Source: CAIKZJ01 sp964626015
Lineage (GTDB): Bacteria > Bacteroidota > Ignavibacteria > Tepidaquicellales > Tepidaquicellaceae
DNA: 64,000 nt
Assembly (NCBI GenBank): GCA_964626015.1
Contig: CAZVCC010000009.1
Coordinates: forward strand, 1-64,000
Direction of reading: 5' to 3'
Shown piece by piece: positions 24,414 to 34,331 of the stretch. The position numbers and the translations under genes are program-made. The notes below the pieces were generated by a model. The model ran no database searches. It saw nothing but the letters and a program-made list of their open reading frames with translations, and had not been told where the DNA came from. Position 1 is the first letter of the stretch, and each line of letters starts with the position of its first letter.

Positions 24414-27083
24414 TTATCCCATTTTATATGTTTTTACCAAACTTTCAAAGCTCATATTTAGCAATACAACATTATGCGGAATTAAAACATATATCCAAGG
24501 TTTACCATTGTTTTGAGAAGTATAATCAGTTGCATACTTGCAATATTGTAAGGCTGCTTTTGCTTTTTCTTGCACATCAGATGTAGAAATATCAACCTCT
24601 TTTTTTGTTTCAATCATATAAATAGAATCTCCGGTTTCTACAATGAAATCAGGATTATACTGGCGCGAATTATGTTTCCAGTATATTCTAAACTGATTTT
24701 GAGCAGGTCTTAACCATTTTAATACTTTTTTCTCCTGTTCGAGAATAATAGAAAAATCCTTTTCTGTTTTTGAATCAAATTTATATAAATTATGATAAGA
24801 TTTTTTAAAACCACTAAAAACTTTTTGAGGGATCGAGTTTGTCGGAGTAATCGTATCAGTGTAATGATGTATACTATCGGATTCATTTTTTGAATAGTTG
24901 TGATCAATTATCCTTTCAAATGGAAATACTAAAGGAATTTGAAAATTTCCTTCCTCAAGATAGAAGTTTTCCATCATCTGGCTGTGGATAAAAGAACCGA
25001 CCTCTCTCTTGTGATATTGAGCAACATTCATTATAGCATCTGAATCTAAATAAGATTGAAATTTACTTATTGCTTGACTTGCTAATTTAAAAAGCAAATC
25101 TTTATTTTTATCATAATCAATTTCAGGATAATTTATTAACTCATTTACAATAATATTTTCTAATCTATCATAAACTATCCGTCTTCCCGAGGGCTCTATT
25201 ATTTCGTACTTACCTCCTGCTAACCCATATATTACGATCTCTTCTGTGGTTGGTTGGTAATTAAGATTTTTTGTATCTAAATCAAAATTATGAAAGCCCG
25301 ATTTCACTTCATCGCTTTGTTGTATAACTATTTTAGGTATTTCAATTATATTATCAACATAATCTTTTACAAGTGAATCATATATTTTATCTACTTCTTT
25401 CATCATATCTTCTGCGAACATACATTGTTGCGGAGTATTATGAATTTTCTCTTGTATTTTACTAACTACTATTTCTTTAATTTCAGATTTCTTTAACTCA
25501 TTTACATTTTTTACACTTCTATTTAATTCAGGTAAAGTATCAATTATTATCTTTTTAACTTCTAAATTATTATAAGCAATTTGTCGTTCCTCTTCAGTCG
25601 AAATTTTCTCGATTTCTTTCGCTTCTTCCTTAAAACTGGATTCTATATTAGAATTAGAAGTAATTACCTCTTGCTTTTTGGGCATTTCATCAGGATCTAT
25701 TATAATTATATTTTCTCTTTTAATTATTGAATCCGGTTTATTTGCTTCATCTATAATTTCCTGAAATTTGTCGTGAGCTACTATGGTCAATTTATCAACT
25801 TTATTATTCCCTGTTCTTATTACATAAGGTAGTCTTAATCCTCTTCCAATAGTTTGTTCTCTTAAAGTTGTTGATGCAGCGGTTCTTAAAGGAATAATGG
25901 TGTATAAATTTGTGACATCCCACCCCTCTTTCAGCATATTTACATGTATCACAATTTCAATAATATTTTTTGGGTCTTCCAAAGAAATTAATTGGGCAAT
26001 ATTATCTTCTTTTTCTTCTCCTGTTTGGTTAGAATGGATTTCCATTACTTTATCAGCATAATATCCTTCGAAAAATGAGTTTGATAGTATAAGTTCCTTT
26101 AGTTTTCCGGCATGAGTTGTATCTTTTGCAACAACCAAAACAAATGGTTTAACTTTAACAACTTTATTATCCCTTGAATAAATATCCAATGCTACTTTTG
26201 TGTCTTCGTGAATTCTTATTCCATCTTCTAATTTAATTCTGTCAAGTTCATCAAGTGAATAATCGTAAGGATTAAAATCTCTTCGAGTTGCAACAGCCGG
26301 CTCTTTTACAAAACCATCTTTAATTGCTTTAGATAAAGAATATTCATATACAACATTTTTAAATTTTATAGTTTGAGTCCCTCTTTCAACCTGCGGAGTA
26401 GCTGTAACTTCTAATCCTAATATTGGATTGAGTTCATTAATAACCTGCATACCTCTATCAGCCCGGTAGTGATGCGATTCATCCATAAGTAATACAAGGT
26501 CATCTAAATTAGATAAATAGTTAAAATACGATTCCCCTAAATATTCACTCAATCTTTTTATTTTAGGTAGTTTTCCACCTCTTAATTCCGTATTTATTTT
26601 TGAAATATTAAAGATATTTATATGAATAGATGATTCAAAAAGTTTATTCATTGATAATTCGTTATAACTATCCCCCGTAACAATCCATGGTTTAAGGTGA
26701 ACAAATTCACTTATACCCTGAAATACATATTTTGGACTTCTTGAATTAGAAAAATCTTCTATAAGTTTGCTGTAAATAGTGATATTAGGAGCAAGCACGA
26801 AAAAGTTCTTAATTCCTTTTTCTAAATATAGATATGCAATAAATGCACCCATTAATCTCGTTTTTCCGACACCTGTTGCAAGTGAAAAACAAATTGATGG
26901 GAAAGTTCTCTCAAAATCAGTGCAGGTCAGATATTTCTCTTGTACTTTGCAAAGTTCTTCTGCTAAATCGGCATTTTTCTTTAATGTAAATTTTTCAATA
27001 AGTTCCGATAATATATTTAAACTATCATCCTGAGGTTTTCTTAAGCTTAATCGGTTTCTAATTGAGTTTGTAATTTTATTCAT
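24414..27083 (-). CDS. res: Type III restriction enzyme Res subunit
   Basis: The start is placed at 27083 (MNKITNSIRN), which has GGAGGG seven bases upstream and overlaps the Mod stop by 8 bp. The 889-residue protein has a superfamily 2 helicase: Walker A ATGVGKT at 69-75, motif II LMDESHHYR, and motif VI QTIGRGLRLP. The C-terminal PD-(D/E)xK nuclease is NPDFIVE...YMIETKK (Asp812, Glu825, Lys827). It cuts DNA after ATP-driven translocation in complex with Mod. Length is normal for the family. Confidence 0.92.
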   Translation of the reverse strand: MNKITNSIRNRLSLRKPQDDSLNILSELIEKFTLKKNADLAEELCKVQEKYLTCTDFERTFPSICFSLATGVGKTRLMGAFIAYLYLEKGIKNFFVLAPNITIYSKLIEDFSNSRSPKYVFQGISEFVHLKPWIVTGDSYNELSMNKLFESSIHINIFNISKINTELRGGKLPKIKRLSEYLGESYFNYLSNLDDLVLLMDESHHYRADRGMQVINELNPILGLEVTATPQVERGTQTIKFKNVVYEYSLSKAIKDGFVKEPAVATRRDFNPYDYSLDELDRIKLEDGIRIHEDTKVALDIYSRDNKVVKVKPFVLVVAKDTTHAGKLKELILSNSFFEGYYADKVMEIHSNQTGEEKEDNIAQLISLEDPKNIIEIVIHVNMLKEGWDVTNLYTIIPLRTAASTTLREQTIGRGLRLPYVIRTGNNKVDKLTIVAHDKFQEIIDEANKPDSIIKRENIIIIDPDEMPKKQEVITSNSNIESSFKEEAKEIEKISTEEERQIAYNNLEVKKIIIDTLPELNRSVKNVNELKKSEIKEIVVSKIQEKIHNTPQQCMFAEDMMKEVDKIYDSLVKDYVDNIIEIPKIVIQQSDEVKSGFHNFDLDTKNLNYQPTTEEIVIYGLAGGKYEIIEPSGRRIVYDRLENIIVNELINYPEIDYDKNKDLLFKLASQAISKFQSYLDSDAIMNVAQYHKREVGSFIHSQMMENFYLEEGNFQIPLVFPFERIIDHNYSKNESDSIHHYTDTITPTNSIPQKVFSGFKKSYHNLYKFDSKTEKDFSIILEQEKKVLKWLRPAQNQFRIYWKHNSRQYNPDFIVETGDSIYMIETKKEVDISTSDVQEKAKAALQYCKYATDYTSQNNGKPWIYVLIPHNVVLLNMSFESLVKTYKMG

Positions 27084-28860
27084 CTTCATTCCCTCCAAAC
27101 AGACCATCTTGGGAATTTTCTTCGTGATTTTCTCCACAATCTTCTTCGGTCAGATACTCATTTTCGTAAAGCATCGGGACATTAATAATATTTAAGCTAT
27201 AATCTTCTTTTCCAAATTCGCATTGCCCTAATAACAGTTGAGGAATTTTTTTTATAGTTATATTGGCATAGCGCGATTCAGATTCTTTACTAAATGATTT
27301 ACAACAAATTAATAAACTTTCATCTTCTAACATTTGTTCGTGAATTTTATCAAGATGTTCAATTGTTATAAAACCTGTAGTTGTAAAAATGTAATCTTTC
27401 TCAGTTGATTTTCCTTGTTTCCAATAAACTAGATCATCAGGGTTGTATATAAATCCTTCGTTTTTTGCCATAGCTGCTGCAAGCATTTGAGGAATATATT
27501 CTTTACTAATTACCCAATTTCCGTGTTCATCTTGATTTAACAAACTTGGTGCAAGATAATAATATTTAAAGCCACCACCACCTTTCCATTTTAATAATTT
27601 AGATATTCCAGTCTGATCTTTTCCTTTACAAACATTTATTAGACGCGGTATACTATGAGTCTCACAGTGTTCGCCTAACTCAATACCAATCCATTTACGT
27701 TCAAGTTTATGAGCTACTGAAGCTGTGGTACCTGATCCTAAAAACGAATCAAGAACCCAATCACCTTTATTAGTTGATATTTCTATTATTCTTTTCAGTA
27801 ATTGCTCGGGTTTTTTCCCCCTTGGAAATTTGATTCCACCTTCATTTGCAATATCTGCTTTCGGAATTTCAGAATGAGTCCAGAGTGTCGTTAATTTTTG
27901 TTTTTTAATAATCTTATCGTCAACAATTTCTGTATTATCACCTAACCAAGACAATAATTCTTTATTATAATAATATAATGTAATTAATTTATTTTCATAT
28001 TTGCCTCTGCTAGGAGTATATTCCACAGAATATAGATTTTCTTTATGCATTTGACCAAGTAGATCTTGCTGAAAAGCATTTTCTTTTTGAATTCTATTTC
28101 CTCTAAATAAAACATTTAAATTTTCTTTATATAATGTTCGGATTACCTTTTCATTATTTTTAAAGTTTTTTAAAGATATGGTCTCAATTTTAAATTCCTT
28201 GTGTTTATATACCTTAACTGGACATCCATTAGATTTTGAAATAAATTCCCTAATAAGTTCCTTATTCCCTTTTTCTATAAGCCTTTTATTGTATCTTTTC
28301 ATTGTTCCTAAATCTAATTCTGATGTTCCTTTTATGGAATTTTGAGGTATAGAATCTTTTTTATACAATAAAATATGTTCAGTAGTATTTACTAAGAAAC
28401 CTCCTTGGCCTAATCCTGCAACACCAGAACGTTCATATGTAATATGAGATATAAAAGAATTACGTCCGAAAACTTGGTCTAGAATAATCTTGCAATAATG
28501 AACTTCTGAATCATCTAAATGGATCCAAAATAAACCTTCCTTATTTAATAGTTTATATAGTAATAGTATTCTTTGATAAATTAATTGAAGCCATATTGAA
28601 TGTTCTAAAGTATCGTCGTAATATTCAAATGCCTGTCCGGTATTAAATGGTGGATCTATATAAATACATTTTATTCTTCCTTCATAATCTTGCTCTAGTG
28701 CTTTTAATGCAAGAAGATTATCCCCGTATATAAGCATATTTTCAGTATTTTTGTCTCCATATGATTTATCCGGATCTTCGATTAATATCCTTGGCTCTAA
28801 GACAGGTTGCTCATCCTTCCCTATCCAAGTTAATTCAAGTTTTTGTTTTTTATTGGGCAT
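27076..28860 (-). CDS. mod: Type III DNA methyltransferase Mod subunit
   Basis: A 594-residue beta-class adenine methyltransferase. The catalytic motif DPPF (69-72, in YIDPPFNTGQAF) precedes a target-recognition region (~150-350), and the SAM motif DSFLGSGTT follows. A C-terminal domain follows KWIGIELGEHC. The order DPPY-like then FxGxG is the beta class expected for type III Mod. It methylates one strand of an asymmetric site and guides Res. It lies between the zinc-hook ATPase (33 bp upstream) and Res (overlapping). Confidence 0.92.
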   Translation of the reverse strand: MPNKKQKLELTWIGKDEQPVLEPRILIEDPDKSYGDKNTENMLIYGDNLLALKALEQDYEGRIKCIYIDPPFNTGQAFEYYDDTLEHSIWLQLIYQRILLLYKLLNKEGLFWIHLDDSEVHYCKIILDQVFGRNSFISHITYERSGVAGLGQGGFLVNTTEHILLYKKDSIPQNSIKGTSELDLGTMKRYNKRLIEKGNKELIREFISKSNGCPVKVYKHKEFKIETISLKNFKNNEKVIRTLYKENLNVLFRGNRIQKENAFQQDLLGQMHKENLYSVEYTPSRGKYENKLITLYYYNKELLSWLGDNTEIVDDKIIKKQKLTTLWTHSEIPKADIANEGGIKFPRGKKPEQLLKRIIEISTNKGDWVLDSFLGSGTTASVAHKLERKWIGIELGEHCETHSIPRLINVCKGKDQTGISKLLKWKGGGGFKYYYLAPSLLNQDEHGNWVISKEYIPQMLAAAMAKNEGFIYNPDDLVYWKQGKSTEKDYIFTTTGFITIEHLDKIHEQMLEDESLLICCKSFSKESESRYANITIKKIPQLLLGQCEFGKEDYSLNIINVPMLYENEYLTEEDCGENHEENSQDGLFGGNEDE

Positions 28861-28893
28861 ATTATTTTTTCTCTGCTAAATTAAAATATGGTT

Positions 28894-31278
28894 TTATTTT
28901 GGCTGTTGAAAAGGATACATCCTTTTTAAACTCACTTTTTTACATTTGCATTCTAAATACAAACCTGATTTATCTCTTCGAGGAATTTCTCCACAAGTTG
29001 AACAAACCAATGCCTTCGTTAAATTCTTTACAATTGTGAAGAAAGCTCTTACATTATCATCTGAGACTTCTGGACCAAGTGTGTTATAATGTGCTCCCAC
29101 AACATTTCGAATCCAATTGTTGTTCTCTAAATTATCTAAAATTGGTTTTATTTCTATAGTACTAGTGACGGAATATGAAATCTGACCATTTGGATCAGTT
29201 GGGGTTACGATATTAACATTTTCAATTTTCAAAGCAGCTTTTAATTTTTTGTCAATGCCACCAAAAAGTTGGGCTATTGTATAGTCGGCTGGTCTTATAA
29301 ACGGAACATTTCCTTTATATATTAATACCACTTGTTCTAATAAATACTCAAGAAGAATTCCGGACTTTGAAGCAACAATCTGCCTGTCAAATCTTGAATT
29401 ATCCATATAGTATTCTATTTCATCAAGACTTGCCATAGTTTTAAATGATGAGATTCCTTTTTCCAAACTCCAATTCCGTAACTCTATTAACCCTATGTAT
29501 GATGACGCTCCACTTGCATATTTATATTTTTCTCGCCAAGGTCTATAATGTGATGTCAAAATAATTTGGTCAAATTCGTCTTTTAATTCATACAATAGAT
29601 TCATAATCCTATCCAGATGAACAACATCAACAGAGGTTAAAACATCATCAAAAACGAGAATAGAACCGTCAGTGTTATATTGTTTTGCAAGAGCGATGAA
29701 AGAACAAATGCCTAAAGTATCTAAATGAGATTCACTGTAATATGCAGCCGGTGGACAATCATCAACATTATGAAATGTACCCGATATTTCCATCGAACCA
29801 ACACCACCTTTTTTCATGAAACATTTTATTTTTCCGAGTTTTTCATCGGGATGCAATTTTTCATAATATTTATCAATTTCGGAAGATATTTTTATTAGTA
29901 CATTATCTAAATATTTTTTCCGTTCTTTTTCAATTAAATCATGTAAATCTTTAAGTTTTTTAGATTCAATTTCATATTTTTTATTAAGCTTCTCCTTTTC
30001 GGTAATGGTTTGAAGGTTACTCTTAATAGCTGTTAATTGTCTTTGCGTGTTTAATAATTCATCTTTGCTTTTCTTTAGTTCGCCGTAAACATCAGAAATA
30101 ATTTTATGAATATTTTTAGCTTCGTTATATCTTGCTTCAATATCAATAAGCTTTTTATTATTTAAATTGCTATAATCTTCTGGTTTTATTTTTAATAGTT
30201 TTATTGTATCTAATTTTGATGCTATTGCAAACTCATATAAATTGGCAGAGTTCTTAACATAGGTTTCTTTTCTTGTCTTAAAGATTGAGTTTGAAGTTGT
30301 AAGATTATTTTCGGCAGTTTGTAATGCATTTTTACTTTTAATTATATTTTTATACTTATCTAATCTGGTATTAAGTTGGCTTATTAAATCATTCTTCATG
30401 ATTGGCTTTTCGCAGACCGGGCAATTTTCAATTGAATCGCTTTTTTCTAAGTATTTTTTTGCAGAGTCTAATGTCCCGATTAGTTCATCTACGCCATTTA
30501 CCAGATCTTTTTGTTTAGTTTCGTAATCTTCTTTAAAAGAATTATATTTTTCTGTATCTGTATTAAAAGCAGTCTCAGCTTTTTCCATATCGGAAATGGA
30601 TGAATTTATTACATCAACACATCTCAATATTTCTTCGGTATCTTTTATTAATGCTCCCGATTCTGTAGTTACTATCTTATTCTTATTTTTAGCCCATTTC
30701 ATAAAGTCTGCTTCGGGTTTACCTTCCTGTTCCCAAAGGCTTTTTAATTGTTCAACAGCCTGTTCATAAGCTCTAACTGATTCGGAATAATCAGCTTTTA
30801 CTGATTTCAATGCTTCTCTCAATGAATCTTCATTAGCCTGACAATTCACGACATTGATAAATTTCTTTATTTCCTCAAATCTTTCTTTTGGTTCAGCGTT
30901 AATTACTTTTAAAATTTGATTGCGTCTGAGTATTTCTAAGTTAGGTATATCACCAGATTTTACAATAGTTTTTTGCCCATTGTCACTCAAAGTTCCGGTA
31001 ATTGTGTTACCATTAATTTGAATTTGAACTTTCAATTTATCTGTTGTATTTCCAATCGCTGTTAAATATCGATGCTTAGATTGACCAATTTTCTTATCTT
31101 CTAGCGACCCCAGCTTTTCATTAAAAATAAAATCAAGTGAATCAACTATGGTTGATTTTCCGGTTCCATTTTCTCCAAAAATCATGGAAATAGCCTTATC
31201 TTTATCTAAATTCAATATAAATGGTTTAGTTGCTCCTTTAAAAAAGTTAAGGCTAATCTTATCAATTCTTTTTGTCAT
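28894..31278 (-). CDS. SMC/Rad50-like ATPase with zinc hook and C-terminal zinc ribbon
   Basis: The start is taken at 31278 (MTKRIDKISL), overlapping the 61-aa gene by 17 bp. The ~794-residue protein has Walker A GENGTGKS (35-42), two long coiled-coil arms around a CPVC hook (Cys286, Cys289), and a late Walker B ILVFDDVLTSVD. A further domain ends in a zinc ribbon with CSTC and CKC. This AAA_13-type architecture resembles RloC and other DNA-end or translocation-sensing ATPases. In this operon it is the ATPase partner of Mod, Res and the SNF2 helicase. Whether the C-terminus is an effector is unknown. Confidence 0.82.
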   Translation of the reverse strand: MTKRIDKISLNFFKGATKPFILNLDKDKAISMIFGENGTGKSTIVDSLDFIFNEKLGSLEDKKIGQSKHRYLTAIGNTTDKLKVQIQINGNTITGTLSDNGQKTIVKSGDIPNLEILRRNQILKVINAEPKERFEEIKKFINVVNCQANEDSLREALKSVKADYSESVRAYEQAVEQLKSLWEQEGKPEADFMKWAKNKNKIVTTESGALIKDTEEILRCVDVINSSISDMEKAETAFNTDTEKYNSFKEDYETKQKDLVNGVDELIGTLDSAKKYLEKSDSIENCPVCEKPIMKNDLISQLNTRLDKYKNIIKSKNALQTAENNLTTSNSIFKTRKETYVKNSANLYEFAIASKLDTIKLLKIKPEDYSNLNNKKLIDIEARYNEAKNIHKIISDVYGELKKSKDELLNTQRQLTAIKSNLQTITEKEKLNKKYEIESKKLKDLHDLIEKERKKYLDNVLIKISSEIDKYYEKLHPDEKLGKIKCFMKKGGVGSMEISGTFHNVDDCPPAAYYSESHLDTLGICSFIALAKQYNTDGSILVFDDVLTSVDVVHLDRIMNLLYELKDEFDQIILTSHYRPWREKYKYASGASSYIGLIELRNWSLEKGISSFKTMASLDEIEYYMDNSRFDRQIVASKSGILLEYLLEQVVLIYKGNVPFIRPADYTIAQLFGGIDKKLKAALKIENVNIVTPTDPNGQISYSVTSTIEIKPILDNLENNNWIRNVVGAHYNTLGPEVSDDNVRAFFTIVKNLTKALVCSTCGEIPRRDKSGLYLECKCKKVSLKRMYPFQQPK

Positions 31279-31447
31279 CGTCATCTCCATTATCATCATT
31301 AATAAATAATTTCCAGTCTTCAGCAGTTAAATTACCTTTCTCATATCCCAATTTTAATTTATCTAAGTATCTTTCATTAATTAATCCACTTTTCTTAATT
31401 TCATTCAATAATTTGTCTGCTAATTCTTTATCTGGTTTTTGTGACAT
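31262..31447 (-). CDS. Small acidic helical protein (61 aa) of the Mod-Res operon
   Basis: A 61-residue protein (MSQKPDKELADKLLNEIKKS...) with an Asp-rich tail. It is encoded between the SNF2 helicase (13 bp away) and the ATPase (overlapping). An AGGAG ribosome site precedes the start. No family is recognised. Tight placement inside the operon argues that it is a real subunit or a regulator of the ATPase. Confidence 0.65.
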   Translation of the reverse strand: MSQKPDKELADKLLNEIKKSGLINERYLDKLKLGYEKGNLTAEDWKLFINDDNGDDDDKKN

Positions 31448-31460
31448 AACTCCTCCTAAA

Positions 31461-34328
31461 TTATTTTATTTTCCAGCGAATTGTAAATAATTCGTTGATA
31501 GATATTTTTTGTTTTAACCGAAGCTCTATTTCTTCTAATAATTTTTCTTTTTTCTTTTCGACTTCATCCTGAGCTTTAAATAAATTCATTCGTAATTCAT
31601 TTCTTTTCTTTTCCATTTCCTTAATTTGTCTTTGAGCTTTTACTTTATCTTCAAGATTAAGGATTTTCTTAGATTCTGTTTTCCTGGTTTTAATTTCCTT
31701 ATCAGTCTCTTTTAATTCAATCTCTAAACTTGTTTTCATATCTTCACTCCACTTATCAAGTTTATCAATTTCCTGGTCAAAGTAACCGGAATTTCTTTCT
31801 GAATTATCTTTTAATATTATGTCTTGCTCCTTATCAAAAAATTCTTTCAATTTATTTTTGATATTAGAATCAATATTATCAGTTAAGTTGTTCTCATCAG
31901 CAGGAAACGAGAAAAGTCTATGGCATTGTTCGGAATCTAACAAAGCACCATCATCGCTAATACCAGATAAGATTAAATGGTCTTCTGTTTCAAAAGATTC
32001 TATTGTGAAGTTAGATATTGAAAGCCACCCGGATTTATTTATTAATGGTTCAAGTATGGTAACCTTAGGAATGTTATCGGAATAATTAAAAATCAATTCT
32101 GTTTGATTAGCCTCCATGTTTTTACAAATGTTTATTATTTCCTGTGCTAATTTGTGGCCAATTCTATATATATTAACATCATCAATGTTTTTTCCAAGTC
32201 GATAAGGGCCTGGATGTATTTTGAATTCTGAAAATGGATTGGTATTTAAGAAGAAAGACATCTCTTCATTATCAAATGTAGCATATGGAGTTAAATAATA
32301 CTGAGTCATTTTCCATAACCAGTCTTCGTACTTAGAGATACATTCTCTACTTGATTTTAGATTTAATTTTAATTTTTCGTTTACTTCTTCATCGAAATTT
32401 TCTAAAAGTTTTTGTCTAGTCAGATTCATTGTATCATCTATTTGTGGTTCGAGTTCTGTTTGAAGTTGGTCAAATGCCAATTGTATTTCCTCTTCGGAGC
32501 GACAATTTTGATATATTCCGACTATCCTTTTCTCGAAATCAACTCCTGATTCAATAGTTCCTAAAACTTCATCACTTGCTCCGAAAACACCTTCAAATAA
32601 TCTAAATTTTTCCGAAAGAAGTCTATAAACGCGTTGATCCGCTGCATTAGATTTATTCAGAAAATTGACAACAACTACATCATATTTTTGTCCATAACGG
32701 TGACATCTACCGATTCTTTGTTCAATACGTTGTGGATTCCAAGGAAGATCATAATTTACAACTAACGAACAAAATTGAAGATTAACTCCTTCGGCAGCAG
32801 CTTCAGTAGCAATCATAATATCAGCTTCTTCTTTAAAATTATCAATTAATGCCGAACGAATATCTGCGCTTTTTGAACCTGTTATTCTATCTGTGTTTTC
32901 ATATTTTATTTTCCATCTTTGATAAATGTTGCTTGATAAGGGGTCACTATTAGAACCGTTAAAAAGAACAATTTTATCTTTAAAATCTGATTGATTTAAT
33001 AATTCAAATAAATATTTTTGAGTTCTTGTAGATTCAGTGAAGATAATTGCTTTTCTTCTTCCTCCTTTTCTTTCCGTTTCTGAAAATCCCTTTTTAAGTG
33101 CAGTAAGTAAAACTTCCCCTTTTGAATTTTTTTGAATTGAATTTGCTAGAGCAAAAAACTCTTTTAATTTTTCAGATTCTTTTTTAATCTCATCTAATTC
33201 CTCTTGTGTAAATTTATCCTTTTCTTCTTCGATTTCATCTTCTTCCCATTCATCTTTAATTTCATCATATTCTTCGTAGTTGTCCGAAATATTTTCTTCC
33301 AATTTTGATTCTTCAGAATATTCTTCAACAATGGAGTCTAATTTATCAGAGAGGGCTTTTAGTGTTCCGGAAATAGCATAAGTCGATGAGGCTAATAATT
33401 TTCTTAATATAAGGGTCATTAATTGTCTCTGGCTCTGAGGTAACGCATAAAGTTTAACACTTTGAAGGTACTCTGAAACTAAATCATATAATCTTTGTTC
33501 TTCTGTTGTCGGATAAAATTCCTGAGTTATAGGAATTCTATTAGTATACTTAATATATTCCAGAACTTGTCTTCTTAAAGTTCTTATACAAATTGGTTGA
33601 AGCCGAGATTTTAGCTCGTCGAATATTTGTTCATCTGTTAATCTTGAAAATTGGCTTTTGAAACTCTTTAAATCTCCAAAAGTATAATCATCAATTATAC
33701 TAACTAAACCATACAACTCAAGTAAAGAATTTTGTAAAGGAGTTGCAGTTAAAAGAATTTTAGAAAAAGGTGATATACAACTTTTAATAGAATTAGCAAT
33801 TTTATTAGAAGGTTTATAAACATTACGAAGCCTATGAGCTTCATCAACTACTACCAAATCCCAATTAATTAACTTAATATACACTTCTTGTTTTCGGGCA
33901 AATTGGTAAGAACAAATCACAATATCTTTTTGGTCAAATGGATTAAGATTTCCACTTTTAAGAACATCATTAAAAGATTTTGTTTCAAGAATAACAGAAT
34001 TAATAAAAAATTTATCAATTAATTCCTGATGCCATTGTTTTCTTAAATTTGAAGGAACAATAATAAGAATCTTTCTTTTTCTTTCAGCCCATTTTTGAGA
34101 AATAACCAAACCTGCTTCAATTGTCTTTCCAAGCCCAACTTCATCTGCTAAAATTGCTCCGCTTGATAATGGTGACCTAAATGCAAATAATGCAGCCTCA
34201 ACTTGGTGGGGATTCAAGTCGACCTGAGCGTCAAGTAAAGAGGCAGCTAATTTCTGTATGCTGTCCGAAGCACTGCGTTTTGTTAATTCGTATGCAAAAT
34301 ATTTAGCATGGTATGGTGTTAATGACAT
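31461..34328 (-). CDS. SNF2-type helicase (DrmD/HepA-like)
   Basis: A 955-residue SWI2/SNF2 helicase: motif I ADEVGLGKTIEAG (GLGKT 65-69), DEAH box 162-165, TATPLQN, and motif VI QRIGRCHRYGQKYDV, followed by a long charged coiled-coil C-terminus. It is similar in style to DrmD of DISARM and to helicases in helicase-methylase-ATPase (Hma-like) loci. It starts 3 bp after the upstream HEPN gene and probably forms part of one complex with Mod, Res and the ATPase. It would translocate on DNA and remodel the invading genome or the restriction complex. Confidence 0.88.
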   Translation of the reverse strand: MSLTPYHAKYFAYELTKRSASDSIQKLAASLLDAQVDLNPHQVEAALFAFRSPLSSGAILADEVGLGKTIEAGLVISQKWAERKRKILIIVPSNLRKQWHQELIDKFFINSVILETKSFNDVLKSGNLNPFDQKDIVICSYQFARKQEVYIKLINWDLVVVDEAHRLRNVYKPSNKIANSIKSCISPFSKILLTATPLQNSLLELYGLVSIIDDYTFGDLKSFKSQFSRLTDEQIFDELKSRLQPICIRTLRRQVLEYIKYTNRIPITQEFYPTTEEQRLYDLVSEYLQSVKLYALPQSQRQLMTLILRKLLASSTYAISGTLKALSDKLDSIVEEYSEESKLEENISDNYEEYDEIKDEWEEDEIEEEKDKFTQEELDEIKKESEKLKEFFALANSIQKNSKGEVLLTALKKGFSETERKGGRRKAIIFTESTRTQKYLFELLNQSDFKDKIVLFNGSNSDPLSSNIYQRWKIKYENTDRITGSKSADIRSALIDNFKEEADIMIATEAAAEGVNLQFCSLVVNYDLPWNPQRIEQRIGRCHRYGQKYDVVVVNFLNKSNAADQRVYRLLSEKFRLFEGVFGASDEVLGTIESGVDFEKRIVGIYQNCRSEEEIQLAFDQLQTELEPQIDDTMNLTRQKLLENFDEEVNEKLKLNLKSSRECISKYEDWLWKMTQYYLTPYATFDNEEMSFFLNTNPFSEFKIHPGPYRLGKNIDDVNIYRIGHKLAQEIINICKNMEANQTELIFNYSDNIPKVTILEPLINKSGWLSISNFTIESFETEDHLILSGISDDGALLDSEQCHRLFSFPADENNLTDNIDSNIKNKLKEFFDKEQDIILKDNSERNSGYFDQEIDKLDKWSEDMKTSLEIELKETDKEIKTRKTESKKILNLEDKVKAQRQIKEMEKKRNELRMNLFKAQDEVEKKKEKLLEEIELRLKQKISINELFTIRWKIK

Positions 34329-34331
34329 AAT

